In this document: positions 18,292 to 25,562 of the stretch, piece by piece | Layout of the letters: every line of letters starts with the position of its first letter | How positions within the stretch are numbered: position 1 is the stretch's first letter | Assembly (NCBI RefSeq): GCF_000582685.1 | Contig: NZ_KK073768.1 | Location: forward strand, 4,596,255-4,660,254 | Length of the DNA: 64,000 bases | Origin: [Scytonema hofmanni] UTEX 2349 | Lineage (GTDB): Bacteria; Cyanobacteriota; Cyanobacteriia; Cyanobacteriales; Nostocaceae | Direction of reading: 5' to 3' | Notes under the pieces: model-generated | What the model was told of the DNA's origin: nothing | Seen by the model: only the letters and a program-made list of their open reading frames with translations | Database searches by the model: none | Translations under genes and position numbers: made by a program

Positions 18292-18345
18292 GGCGTTGCT
18301 TTAGAAGCGGAATAATTTGGCTGATTCCTTCAATTTTGCAACGCC
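18292..18345 (-). terminator. GGCGTTGC…GCAACGCC hairpin in spacer (after copy A)
   Basis: GGCGTTGC (18292-18299) pairs with GCAACGCC (18338-18345), with an inner GGAAT/ATTCC stem. It lies 18 bp downstream of the copy A stop (minus strand). Equivalent hairpins follow copies B, C and D. Terminator, attenuator or RNA-stability roles are all possible. Confidence 0.6.
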
Positions 18346-18363
18346 TAATAACTCAATTAATAA

Positions 18364-18729
18364 TTAGCGACCGCGAACAGTTTGGGTTTGGTTGTTGCGG
18401 GTGTTGCTCTCTTGAGCATTTACAGAACCGTCAATGGCAGCACCGCTTTGACCTGTACGTTGGACAGAGCCTTGAGATTGGTTTGTGTTAGCTTTGGGGT
18501 AGCGGGGCTTGTAGTAGCTGCCACGGTATCCACCAGCTTTTTTCTGTGCGTTTTGAATTTGTTGTTGACGGTTGGTGCTTGTGGAGCTTTGAGCGTTGGT
18601 GCTACCATTGATTGCAGCACCCTCTTGATTGGTATGTTGTACGTTGCTTTGAGATTGACCAGCAAATGCAGCACCAGGAGCGATCGCGATCGCAGCAGCC
18701 AAGATACCGAAAGCAAAATTCTTCAACAT
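18364..18729 (-). CDS. Tandem secreted Q/N/G-repeat protein, copy A
   Basis: A 121-residue protein with signal peptide LKNFAFGILAAAIAIAPGAA, then FAG. Two repeats make up the mature protein: QEGAAINGSTNAQ and QSGAAIDGSVNAQ, joined by a Y/G/K/P linker (GGYRGSYYKPRYPK). It is almost identical in protein and DNA to copy B at 18833-19198, offset 469 bp, which implies recent tandem duplication. The QxGxxxNxSxNAQ spacing resembles curlin repeats, but this is only a pattern match. Confidence 0.75.
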   Translation of the reverse strand: MLKNFAFGILAAAIAIAPGAAFAGQSQSNVQHTNQEGAAINGSTNAQSSTSTNRQQQIQNAQKKAGGYRGSYYKPRYPKANTNQSQGSVQRTGQSGAAIDGSVNAQESNTRNNQTQTVRGR

Positions 18730-18779
18730 TGTTCTAAACCTGATTTAGTTGTGTGTGAGTGTTGTTTTTGTTTGGAAAG

Positions 18780-18813
18780 GGCGTTGTTTAAGTTAAACTT
18801 TTACTACCAACGC
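18780..18813 (-). terminator. GGCGTTG…CAACGCC hairpin in spacer (after copy B)
   Basis: The outer stem GGCGTTG/CAACGCC encloses an AAGTT/AACTT inner pairing, 20 bp downstream of the copy B stop (minus strand). Shorter than the hairpins after copies C and D but with the same outer stem. Confidence 0.55.
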
Positions 18814-18832
18814 CTAAGAACTTAATTAATAA

Positions 18833-19198
18833 TTAGCGACCGCGAACAGTTTGGGTTTGGTTGTTGCGGGTGTTGCTCTCTTGAGCATTTACAGAACCGT
18901 CAATCGCAGCACCATTTTGACCTGTACGTTGTACAGAGCCTTGAGATTGGTTTGTGTTAGCTTTGGGGTAGCGGGGCTTGTAGTAGCTGCCACGGTATCC
19001 ACCAGCTTTTTTCTGTGCGTTTTGAATTTGTTGTTGACGGTTGGTGCTGGTGGAGGTTTGAGCGTTGGTGCTACCATTGATTGCAGCACCCTCTTGATTG
19101 GTATGTTGTACGTTGCTTTGAGATTGACCAGCAAATGCAGCACCAGGAGCGATCGCGATCGCAGCAGCCAAAATACCGAAAGCAAAATTCTTCAACAT
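18833..19198 (-). CDS. Tandem secreted Q/N/G-repeat protein, copy B
   Basis: A 121-residue near-twin of copy A, differing at only a couple of positions (for example NAQTSTST for NAQSSTST, and RTGQNGAAI for RTGQSGAAI). Same signal peptide, two Q-rich repeats and aromatic linker. The spacer to copy A contains a GGCGTTG…CAACGCC hairpin. Near identity suggests either very recent duplication or ongoing gene conversion. Confidence 0.75.
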   Translation of the reverse strand: MLKNFAFGILAAAIAIAPGAAFAGQSQSNVQHTNQEGAAINGSTNAQTSTSTNRQQQIQNAQKKAGGYRGSYYKPRYPKANTNQSQGSVQRTGQNGAAIDGSVNAQESNTRNNQTQTVRGR

Positions 19199-19241
19199 TG
19201 TTTTTATACCTAAATAAGTGTGTGTGTTGTTGATTGAGAGA

Positions 19242-19301
19242 AGGCGTTATAAGACTAGTGGAATCGTTTTTCTGATTCTTTTATTAAGTAGGTAACGCCA
19301 G
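19242..19301 (-). terminator. GGCGTTA…TAACGCC hairpin in spacer (after copy C)
   Basis: The outer stem GGCGTTA/TAACGCC encloses an inner GAATCG/CTGATTC stem with T-rich loops, between the copy C stop and copy B start. It is nearly identical to 19729-19788, so the hairpin was duplicated with the gene. Confidence 0.6.
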
Positions 19302-19318
19302 GAGAACTTATGCACTAA

Positions 19319-19687
19319 TTAGCGGCAGCCAGCAGCTAAAATTTGACGTTGATTGCTGGTTGTAACGCTATCTTGAGCATTTACAGAACCGCCAATTGCA
19401 GCACCGCTTTGGCTTGTACGTTGTACAGAACCTTGAGCTTGAGCACCAGTTCTGCAAACGGGTTTGTAGTATCTGCCACGGTTATAACGATTACCAGCTT
19501 GGTTAGCGCGTTGAATTTGTTGTTGGACGTTGGTGCTGGTAGAAGTTTGAGCGTTGGTGCTACCATTTTCTGCAACACCGTTTTGCTCAGTAACTTGGAC
19601 GTTGCTTTGAGATTGACCGGCAAATGCAGCACCAGGAGCGATCGCGATTGCAGCAGCCAAAATACCGAAAGCAAAATTCTTCAACAT
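19319..19687 (-). CDS. Tandem secreted Q/N/G-repeat protein, copy C
   Basis: A 122-residue protein with the same signal peptide and two-repeat layout (QNGVAENGSTNAQ, QSGAAIGGSVNAQ). The linker differs from copies A/B (NRYNRGRYYKPVCRTG) and carries a Cys; a second Cys is the penultimate residue. It pairs with copy D at 19807-20175 as the second sub-family, offset 488 bp. The two Cys could form a disulphide absent from copies A/B. Confidence 0.75.
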   Translation of the reverse strand: MLKNFAFGILAAAIAIAPGAAFAGQSQSNVQVTEQNGVAENGSTNAQTSTSTNVQQQIQRANQAGNRYNRGRYYKPVCRTGAQAQGSVQRTSQSGAAIGGSVNAQDSVTTSNQRQILAAGCR

Positions 19688-19728
19688 GTTTTTATACCTA
19701 AAAATTTGTGTGTGTTTTTGATTGAGAG

Positions 19729-19788
19729 AAGGCGTTATAAGACTAGTGGAATCGTTTTTCTGATTCTTTTATTAAGTAGGTAACGCCA
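19729..19788 (-). terminator. GGCGTTA…TAACGCC hairpin in spacer (after copy D)
   Basis: Same sequence as the hairpin at 19242-19301, between the copy D stop and copy C start, about 19 bp after the copy D stop codon on the minus strand. Confidence 0.6.
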
Positions 19789-19806
19789 TCAGAATTTATG
19801 CACTAA

Positions 19807-20175
19807 TTAGCGGCAACCAGCAGCTAAAATTTGACGTTGATTGCTGGTTGTAACGCTATCTTGAGCATTGACAGAACCGTCAATCGCAGCACCGCTTTGG
19901 CTTGTACGTTGTACAGAACCTTGAGATTGAGCACCAGTTCTGCAAACGGGTTTGTAGTTTCTGCCACGGTTATAACGATTACCAGCTTGGTTAGCGCGTT
20001 GAATTTGTTGTTGAACGTTGGTGCTGGTAGAAGTTTGAGCGTTGGTGCTACCATTGATTGCCGCACCGTCTTGTGTGGTAACTTGCACGTTGCTTTGAGA
20101 TTGACCGGCAAATGCAGCACCAGGAGCGATCGCGATCGCAGCAGCCAAGATACCGAAAGCAAAATTCTTCAACAT
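19807..20175 (-). CDS. Tandem secreted Q/N/G-repeat protein, copy D
   Basis: A 122-residue protein, closest to copy C (same NRYNRGR…KPVCRTG linker and terminal AAGCR), with repeats QDGAAINGSTNAQ and QSGAAIDGSVNAQ. It is the first gene of the array in the direction of transcription. Its upstream region (20176-20554) should hold the main promoter. The array could be read as one transcript interrupted by hairpins, or as separate units. Confidence 0.75.
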   Translation of the reverse strand: MLKNFAFGILAAAIAIAPGAAFAGQSQSNVQVTTQDGAAINGSTNAQTSTSTNVQQQIQRANQAGNRYNRGRNYKPVCRTGAQSQGSVQRTSQSGAAIDGSVNAQDSVTTSNQRQILAAGCR

Positions 20176-20554
20176 AATATTTCTAGACCTGATTATTTGT
20201 GTCTTGTAGTTGGTTCAAACTGACTTATAAATCCTGTGACTCAATTTGCGTATACATACTTAAAATTTGAGGAGTTACCAGGGTTTTTACGCTGTCGTTT
20301 GATATCATGATATTCAAATCAAAGTCGCATCATTCCGGAATATTCGGAAAGTTTTTTTTAAATTGCATGGGTGCGCTTAATCTGTCCTTTATATAACCTC
20401 TAAAAGAGGTGATCCTCATACACAATATTTTTAACCAAAGTTCTTGGGGGTGTCAAGGATTTGGGCAAAAGTCTTTTTTGGGAAATTCCTGGGCGCTGGA
20501 TTTTTTTGGTGCTAGGATCTACGACTATAAGTTAAGATATAAAGTGCTACAGCT
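20176..20554. other. Divergent promoter region of secreted-protein array and HTH gene
   Basis: 379 bp between divergent genes. Two short palindromes are visible: TTGATATCATGATATTCAA at about 20299-20317 and TTCCGGAATATTCGGAA at about 20333-20349. They could be operators for the adjacent HTH regulator. No gene seen. Confidence 0.5.
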
Positions 20555-20914
20555 GTGAAACAGAAAGCAAAACCAAGAATCGCCTTTCTGCGTGACAAAG
20601 CAGGGCTGACCCAGCTTGAGCTATCACGTCTTGTCGGGGTTACTGAAAGCACCATCCAGAACTGGGAGAGTGGCAGGACTGGAACAGACCATATTGAAAG
20701 AATCGTGAGATTTTGCCAAGCTCTAAACTGCAAAGTAGAAGACCTGATTGAGTACGTAAGTGCCTCACCAGAAGAGATTTCGGCAAAAACTTCAAGATCC
20801 TTAAGCGAGATACATGACCTATTGGGGACTGACGAGCCAACGCTTGCCAGCACACCACAACCTGAAGTAGCTCACAAGCGCAAAGTCGCTAGAAGCAACT
20901 CCAATGTATCTTAA
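20555..20914 (+). CDS. XRE/Cro-C1 family HTH transcriptional regulator
   Basis: A 119-residue protein with GTG start. Residues ~7-65 are a canonical HTH_3 domain: RIAFLRDKAGLTQLELSRLVGV, then STIQNWESGRTGTDHIERIVRFCQALNC. The C-terminal half is polar and unstructured. The gene is divergent from the secreted-protein array with palindromes in between, so it may regulate that array or itself; this is context-based inference. Confidence 0.9.
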   Translation: MKQKAKPRIAFLRDKAGLTQLELSRLVGVTESTIQNWESGRTGTDHIERIVRFCQALNCKVEDLIEYVSASPEEISAKTSRSLSEIHDLLGTDEPTLASTPQPEVAHKRKVARSNSNVS

Positions 20915-21178
20915 GTAAATTCACTCATTCTTAATTTCTTGGTTCATAAGCACCAGCCAACTATTGTTGGTACTTGATTGCTTGACTATTGGCACGTAAG
21001 AAAAGCAAGTTACAAAGTGCGTATATTACCTAAATTCAAATGTATGCGGGACACCATTGCCATATTATTATTCTACTCTAAAAGGGTATTACTTGGCAGC
21101 GCCTTTATAGATAGCAATAATTCATCAGGAATGTTAACCGTTAACTATTGGCGCTAGCACTCATCTTATAGGTGATGA

Positions 21179-21859
21179 TTATGACGTGAGTGCAGATTGC
21201 TGCCATAAAGTATCAACTGTGACAAACTGATAACCTTGTTGTAGCAATTGGGGAATCAAGCTTTCTGCTGTAGCGGCAACATCTTGTCCACCGCAAGCAC
21301 CATCATGTAAAACAATCAGTGAGCCGTTTTGTACTTGCTGGAGAACTCGCTGCACCACAGTAGCGACTCCTGGTCTTACCCAATCTTCAGGGACAACGCT
21401 CCACATAACAGGGCGGTAATTCCACTGATGTAATAATTTTAAAGTTTCCGGTGTAAAGAAACCATTGGGGGGTCGGACATCACGTACTTGTGACGGTGGT
21501 AAATTGCAAGCATTATGAATTGCAGCTTGGGTTTTTTCTAAGCTTTGCTGAAGTTCAGTTGGGGAAAGCATGGGGAAATTGCGATGATCGTAGCTATGCA
21601 ATCCGATCCAGTGACCGCGATCGCATATTGTTTTGGCGATCGCCGGCGAACGATTCACGCAAACACCCAACCAAAAAAAACTAACTTTAATATTATAGCG
21701 GTCTAAAACGGCTAAAAGTTCTGGTGTGTATTGCGGATGGGGACCATCATCAAACGTGAGTGCGATCGCTTTAGAATTTGGATTGCCACACCAAAGACAC
21801 TTAGGAAACGTTGGTTTGAGAATTCGGTAAACAAGCGGATATAGTGAAGCGAATTGCAT
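21179..21859 (-). CDS. Polysaccharide deacetylase (NodB-type, CE4)
   Basis: A 226-residue protein. NodB motifs are IALTFDDGPHPQYTPELL (motif 1, catalytic Asp-Asp), GLHSYDHRNFPML (motif 2, metal-binding His), DVRPPNGFF (motif 3-like) and SLIVLHDGACGG (motif 5-like His-Asp-Gly). It likely removes N-acetyl groups from peptidoglycan or an exopolysaccharide. No clear signal peptide; a weak hydrophobic N-terminus. The start at 21859 is the only sensible ATG. Stands alone. Confidence 0.9.
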   Translation of the reverse strand: MQFASLYPLVYRILKPTFPKCLWCGNPNSKAIALTFDDGPHPQYTPELLAVLDRYNIKVSFFWLGVCVNRSPAIAKTICDRGHWIGLHSYDHRNFPMLSPTELQQSLEKTQAAIHNACNLPPSQVRDVRPPNGFFTPETLKLLHQWNYRPVMWSVVPEDWVRPGVATVVQRVLQQVQNGSLIVLHDGACGGQDVAATAESLIPQLLQQGYQFVTVDTLWQQSALTS

Positions 21860-22048
21860 CTTGAGTCTTTCAATTTTGGATTTTGGATTTTGGATTGGGG
21901 ATTAAAAATTGGAAATTCACTTAATTCCTACTCCCCAGTTCCCAGTCCCTTCTCAAACTGTAACAAAATTTGTAACGGCAGCATCATTTTTGCCTCTACC
22001 CGTTTAGATTGGTGACACATATTCGGGAAATCTCTGATTTTAGGGGCA

Positions 22049-22897
22049 ATGTTGCTGAAAGATATACGAGATTATCAAATTTTATTTCTTTCCTTATTCC
22101 TAATTTTAGGAATTGGTACAAGAGATTGGACACTACAACCAGAGTTGATTGTAGTTGCGATCGCTACCTGTGTATCAACGCAATGGCTTTTGTCATTAGT
22201 CAACAGTTGTAGAGACACGATATATCGCGTCTCTACCAGTCAAGAGTTATTAGCAAATGACACAGGGCAAAAGACGAATATTCGTAGTGCGTTGATTACT
22301 GCATTAGGACTCAGCTTGCTTTTACGAGCTGATGATTGGACGACGATGGCTTTAGCGGGATTTGTGGCGATCGCGAGTAAATTTGTCTTCAAAGTTGGCG
22401 ATAAACATGTCTTCAATCCCGCCAACGCTGGTATCATTTGTGCTTTATTACTAACCCCCGATGCTTGGGTTTCACCAGGACAATGGGGTGATGATTGGTG
22501 GTATGGGCTGTTATTTGCCGGCACAGGTGGCATGATTCTCAAGCGAGTCGGACGTTGGGATACAACAGCCGCTTTTTTGCTTACATACGCTTTTATGGAA
22601 GCAATTCGCAATATGATGTTGGGCTGGACTTGGGATGTTTACTGGCATCGATTGATGAGTGGATCGTTAGTGCTATTTGCCCTATTTATGGTAACAGACC
22701 CCCGGTCAATTCCCAATGCTCAAATTGGGCGTGTGATTTGGGCAATGTGCATTGCGATATTAACTTTTATTCTGCGGAATTATTTCTTTGTTTCCACCGC
22801 AGTTTTTTGGGCATTGTTTGCCCTTGCACCTTTAACTATCCTGCTAGATACCTTGTGGAAAGCACCGCGATTTTCCTGGTTAAGAGTTAGTGGTTAG
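22049..22897 (+). CDS. RnfD/NqrB (NQR2)-like membrane protein
   Basis: A 282-residue polytopic membrane protein with about 8-9 helices. RnfD/NqrB features include KVGDKHVFNPANAGI, then ALLLTPDAWVSPGQWG (the region where FMN is linked in NqrB is poorly kept here) and LFMVTDPRSIPNA near the C-terminus. Cyanobacteria often encode this solitary subunit without the rest of the Rnf/Nqr complex, with a DUF2330 gene next to it, as here. The segment NSCRDTIYRVSTSQ is translated from a GTAGAGAC palindrome (22209-22236) that appears inserted in frame. Confidence 0.82.
   Translation: MLLKDIRDYQILFLSLFLILGIGTRDWTLQPELIVVAIATCVSTQWLLSLVNSCRDTIYRVSTSQELLANDTGQKTNIRSALITALGLSLLLRADDWTTMALAGFVAIASKFVFKVGDKHVFNPANAGIICALLLTPDAWVSPGQWGDDWWYGLLFAGTGGMILKRVGRWDTTAAFLLTYAFMEAIRNMMLGWTWDVYWHRLMSGSLVLFALFMVTDPRSIPNAQIGRVIWAMCIAILTFILRNYFFVSTAVFWALFALAPLTILLDTLWKAPRFSWLRVSG
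22209..22236. repeat. GTAGAGACG-family palindrome inside a coding sequence
   Basis: GTAGAGAC, a 12-bp palindromic core ACGATATATCGC, then GTCTCTAC. It lies within the RnfD-like gene and keeps the reading frame. Other members of the family in the window are intergenic. Confidence 0.85.
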
Positions 22898-23080
22898 TAG
22901 TTAGTGGTTAGTTGTTGTTAGTTAGTGGTTAGTGGTTAGTAGTTAGTGGTTATATCAACCATCAACCATCAACCATCAACTATGAACCATCAACCAACAA
23001 CCATCAACCATCAACCATCAACCAACAACTATCAACTATCAACCATCAACTATCAACCAACAACCAACAACTAACAACTA
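22887..23080. repeat. TTAGTGG and ATCAACC short tandem repeat arrays
   Basis: Units of (TTAGTGG/TTAGTAG)n at 22887-22950 are followed by (ATCAACC/ATCAACT)n at 22955-23070. The second unit is roughly the reverse complement of the first, so the block can fold into a large imperfect hairpin. It fills the whole spacer between the RnfD-like and DUF2330 genes. Confidence 0.9.
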
Positions 23081-23082
23081 AC

Positions 23083-24456
23083 ATGAAACCTTTTCGATTA
23101 TTAATTTCTTTACTACTAACATTTGTTGCGGTATTTTGTTTTACGCCGGCGGCATGGGCATTTTGTGGATTTTATGTTGCGAAAGCTGATGCAAAGCTGT
23201 ATAACAAAGCTTCTCAGGTAGCGATCGCACGATCAGGCGATCGCACTGTCCTAACGATGGCAAATGACTTTCAGGGTGAAGTTAAAGATTTTGCAATTGT
23301 TATACCTGTACCGACAGTGTTGAAAAAAGAGCAAGTGCGTGTTGCCGAACCGAAAATCATCGAGCGTTTAGATGCTTTTAGCGCACCACGATTGGTAGAA
23401 TATTTCGACTCAGACCCCTGCACACCAGTTTACGAAGAAAATAGGGTATTACCTGCACCATCAGCAGCACCAAGAAGTCGAGTAGGAAATGCTAGGGGTG
23501 CTGACAATTTAGGTGTGACTATAGAAGCGCGTTTTAACGTTGGTGAATACGACATTTTAATCCTCAGCGCCAAAGAATCGGGCGGACTGGAAACTTGGCT
23601 GAACCGCAACGGTTATAAAATTCCTAGAGGGGCAAAACAGCTACTTCAGCCTTACATTCGTTCTTCAATGAAATTCTTTGTTGCTAAAGTCAACTTGAAT
23701 AAATTTGAGAAATCTGGCTATCAGTTTCTGCGTCCTTTGCAAATTTATTACACTTCACCTAAATTCATGTTGCCAATTCGTTTGGGCATGATTAATGCCA
23801 CAAGCGAACAAGATTTAATTGTCTACATTTTATCGCCCAAAGGACAAGCAGAAATCACCAATTACCGCACAGTGAAAGTTCCCTCTGGTGACAATATTCC
23901 CTTATTTGTCAAAGATGAATTTAGCAACTTTTATAAATCCATGTTCCAAACTTCTTACATCAAAGAAGATAGAAAAGTGGCATTTTTAGAATATGCTTGG
24001 GATATGAGTAATTGCGATCCTTGTTCTGCCGAACCTCTTAGCCAACAGGAACTTAAGCAAGCGGGTGTATTTTGGTTAGATAATGATTTTGGGGTAAACG
24101 CACCTGCACCCCGTGGCTTTCGTCCACCAAGCCCTTCTAGTAGCGTTTTCATTTCTCGTTTGCATGTCCGCTACACTCGCGACAAATTCCCGGAAGATTT
24201 GATGTTTCACGAAACTTCTAACCGCGAATCTTTTCAAGGACGTTACATTTTGCAACACCCATTTACAGGTCGAGTTACATGTTCTGCGGGAAGAGAATAT
24301 AAACGTTCTTTGGGCAAGCGTTTTGAAAAAGAAGCGCAAACTCTTGCGAAATTAACTAACTGGAATATTCAAGACATTCGCCAAAAAATGAAACTTGTGG
24401 GTCAGGTAAGTACTTCTTGGTGGCAAAATCTCTTCTCTTGGCTGGGGTTAGGGTAA
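23083..24456 (+). CDS. DUF2330 family secreted protein
   Basis: A 457-residue protein with a signal peptide (residues 1-26, ending WA-FCGFYVAKADAKL). The DUF2330 core includes ASQVAIARSGDRTVLTMAND, then DFAIVIPVPTVLKKEQV and RLVEYFDSDPC, with paired Cys later (NCDPCSAEP). The C-terminus has a short hydrophobic patch (WWQNLFSWLGLG). It probably works in the periplasm or at the membrane with the RnfD-like protein encoded upstream; such pairing is recurrent in cyanobacteria. Biochemical function unknown. Confidence 0.85.
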   Translation: MKPFRLLISLLLTFVAVFCFTPAAWAFCGFYVAKADAKLYNKASQVAIARSGDRTVLTMANDFQGEVKDFAIVIPVPTVLKKEQVRVAEPKIIERLDAFSAPRLVEYFDSDPCTPVYEENRVLPAPSAAPRSRVGNARGADNLGVTIEARFNVGEYDILILSAKESGGLETWLNRNGYKIPRGAKQLLQPYIRSSMKFFVAKVNLNKFEKSGYQFLRPLQIYYTSPKFMLPIRLGMINATSEQDLIVYILSPKGQAEITNYRTVKVPSGDNIPLFVKDEFSNFYKSMFQTSYIKEDRKVAFLEYAWDMSNCDPCSAEPLSQQELKQAGVFWLDNDFGVNAPAPRGFRPPSPSSSVFISRLHVRYTRDKFPEDLMFHETSNRESFQGRYILQHPFTGRVTCSAGREYKRSLGKRFEKEAQTLAKLTNWNIQDIRQKMKLVGQVSTSWWQNLFSWLGLG

Positions 24457-24667
24457 CTGGTTACGCAAAATTATTTGATTTTTCAACCTCCTAACCCATT
24501 GTAGGCTCAGACATAAAGTCACATGTGATGTCATCTTCGGGTTGCTAAAGGCTAATTCTTCAAAGCAATTAACCTGAAAAAATAAGATCCCCGACTTCTT
24601 TAAAGATATCGAGGCACGAATCCGAGATGATACCCCTTATATAACGATTTTTCGTCATTCCACACGA

Positions 24668-24700
24668 TTGTAGAGACGTTCCACCGGAACGTCTCTACAA
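24668..24700. repeat. GTAGAGACG palindrome, TTCC/GGAA core
   Basis: Perfect 15-bp arms TTGTAGAGACGTTCC / GGAACGTCTCTACAA around ACC. A T-run follows (GGTTTTTT), so it could act as a terminator between the DUF2330 gene and the convergent DUF29 gene. Confidence 0.9.
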
Positions 24701-24730
24701 GGTTTTTTGGTAAAATAAATCAAAATTCAA

Positions 24731-25192
24731 CTAATCAGGTAAAAACTCTTGATTTAAACATTCATCCGCAGTCAAAAAAGACTCTACAGGAAAAGTATCA
24801 AGAGTTAACCCAGTTTCTAAAGCTGCTAGCTGACGCGCATCTTGATAACATTCCATAAAGTTTTCCGCAAAATACTTTTTCAAACTTGGGCTATCTTGCA
24901 AACATTTATTTAATCTGCGCCGATGTTCAAAGATAGTAGAAAGCCAACTGTTAGAACATTTTTCGGGTTGATACTTATATTTCAGGAGGTGCATTAATAA
25001 AACTACTAAATTGCTTTCTAAAGCTCTTTTTTCGCTTCTCCCCATACTTTCGATTTCTTCAATCAAATTCGCTAAATCAACTTCAGCAAACTTACCTTTT
25101 TTTAACTGTTTAGCAGTCGTTTCTATCCACAGATAAAAATCTTGCTCGTAAAGACTTGAGTTAGTAAAAGCTGTTGGTTGAGGTGCTGTCAT
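24731..25192 (-). CDS. DUF29 family protein
   Basis: A 153-residue protein from ATG 25192 (an in-frame TTG upstream at 25219 is less likely). Typical DUF29 motifs: SLYEQDFYLWIETTAKQL, then LANLIEEIESMGRSEKRALE, LLMHLLKYKYQPEK and SWLSTIFEHRRRL. All-helical, probably cytoplasmic, function unknown. Cyanobacteria carry many copies. Confidence 0.9.
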   Translation of the reverse strand: MTAPQPTAFTNSSLYEQDFYLWIETTAKQLKKGKFAEVDLANLIEEIESMGRSEKRALESNLVVLLMHLLKYKYQPEKCSNSWLSTIFEHRRRLNKCLQDSPSLKKYFAENFMECYQDARQLAALETGLTLDTFPVESFLTADECLNQEFLPD

Positions 25193-25219
25193 TTTCACAA
25201 ACCCCAAAAATCTATACAA

Positions 25220-25562
25220 ATAATATTATCTCGTTTTTACTGTTCCTTAGCAACCTAAAGTAAAACGGTATTTATATACAGCAGATTGCGTTGTTATTAA
25301 ATACACGTAGAGACGTAGCAATGCTACGTCTGTGAGCGGGTTTTGGGTTTTAGGCATGTACCTCCTGCAACCTGAAATTTGCTGTAATAGTAGCAAAACG
25401 ACAAATCGCGTGAGGTACATAATTTTAGTGAATTGGTATGAGTATGCATTCCCAAGCTGGAGCCTGGGAACGAGTTAAGAAGAAACGAATTAAAAATCAA
25501 AGCCTCTCCTCCACAGGAGGAGAAGTTTGGAGAGGAGTCAATCAAAACCTCCTCTGAATAGA
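25220..25562. other. Intergenic region with palindromic repeats
   Basis: 343 bp. Contains a GTAGAGACGTAGC/GCTACGTC palindrome (25307-25330) and a CTCTCCTCC/GGAGGAGA hairpin near 25503-25525 that may end the kinase transcript. It also holds a CATTCCCA…CTGGGAACG repeat (25447-25473). No gene. Confidence 0.65.

Noticed and set aside
18382..20223. Open frames of 97-147 residues on the opposite strand or alternate frames in the secreted-protein array
   Set aside because: They recur only because the genes are tandem duplicates; they lack signal peptides, sensible starts and independent conservation.
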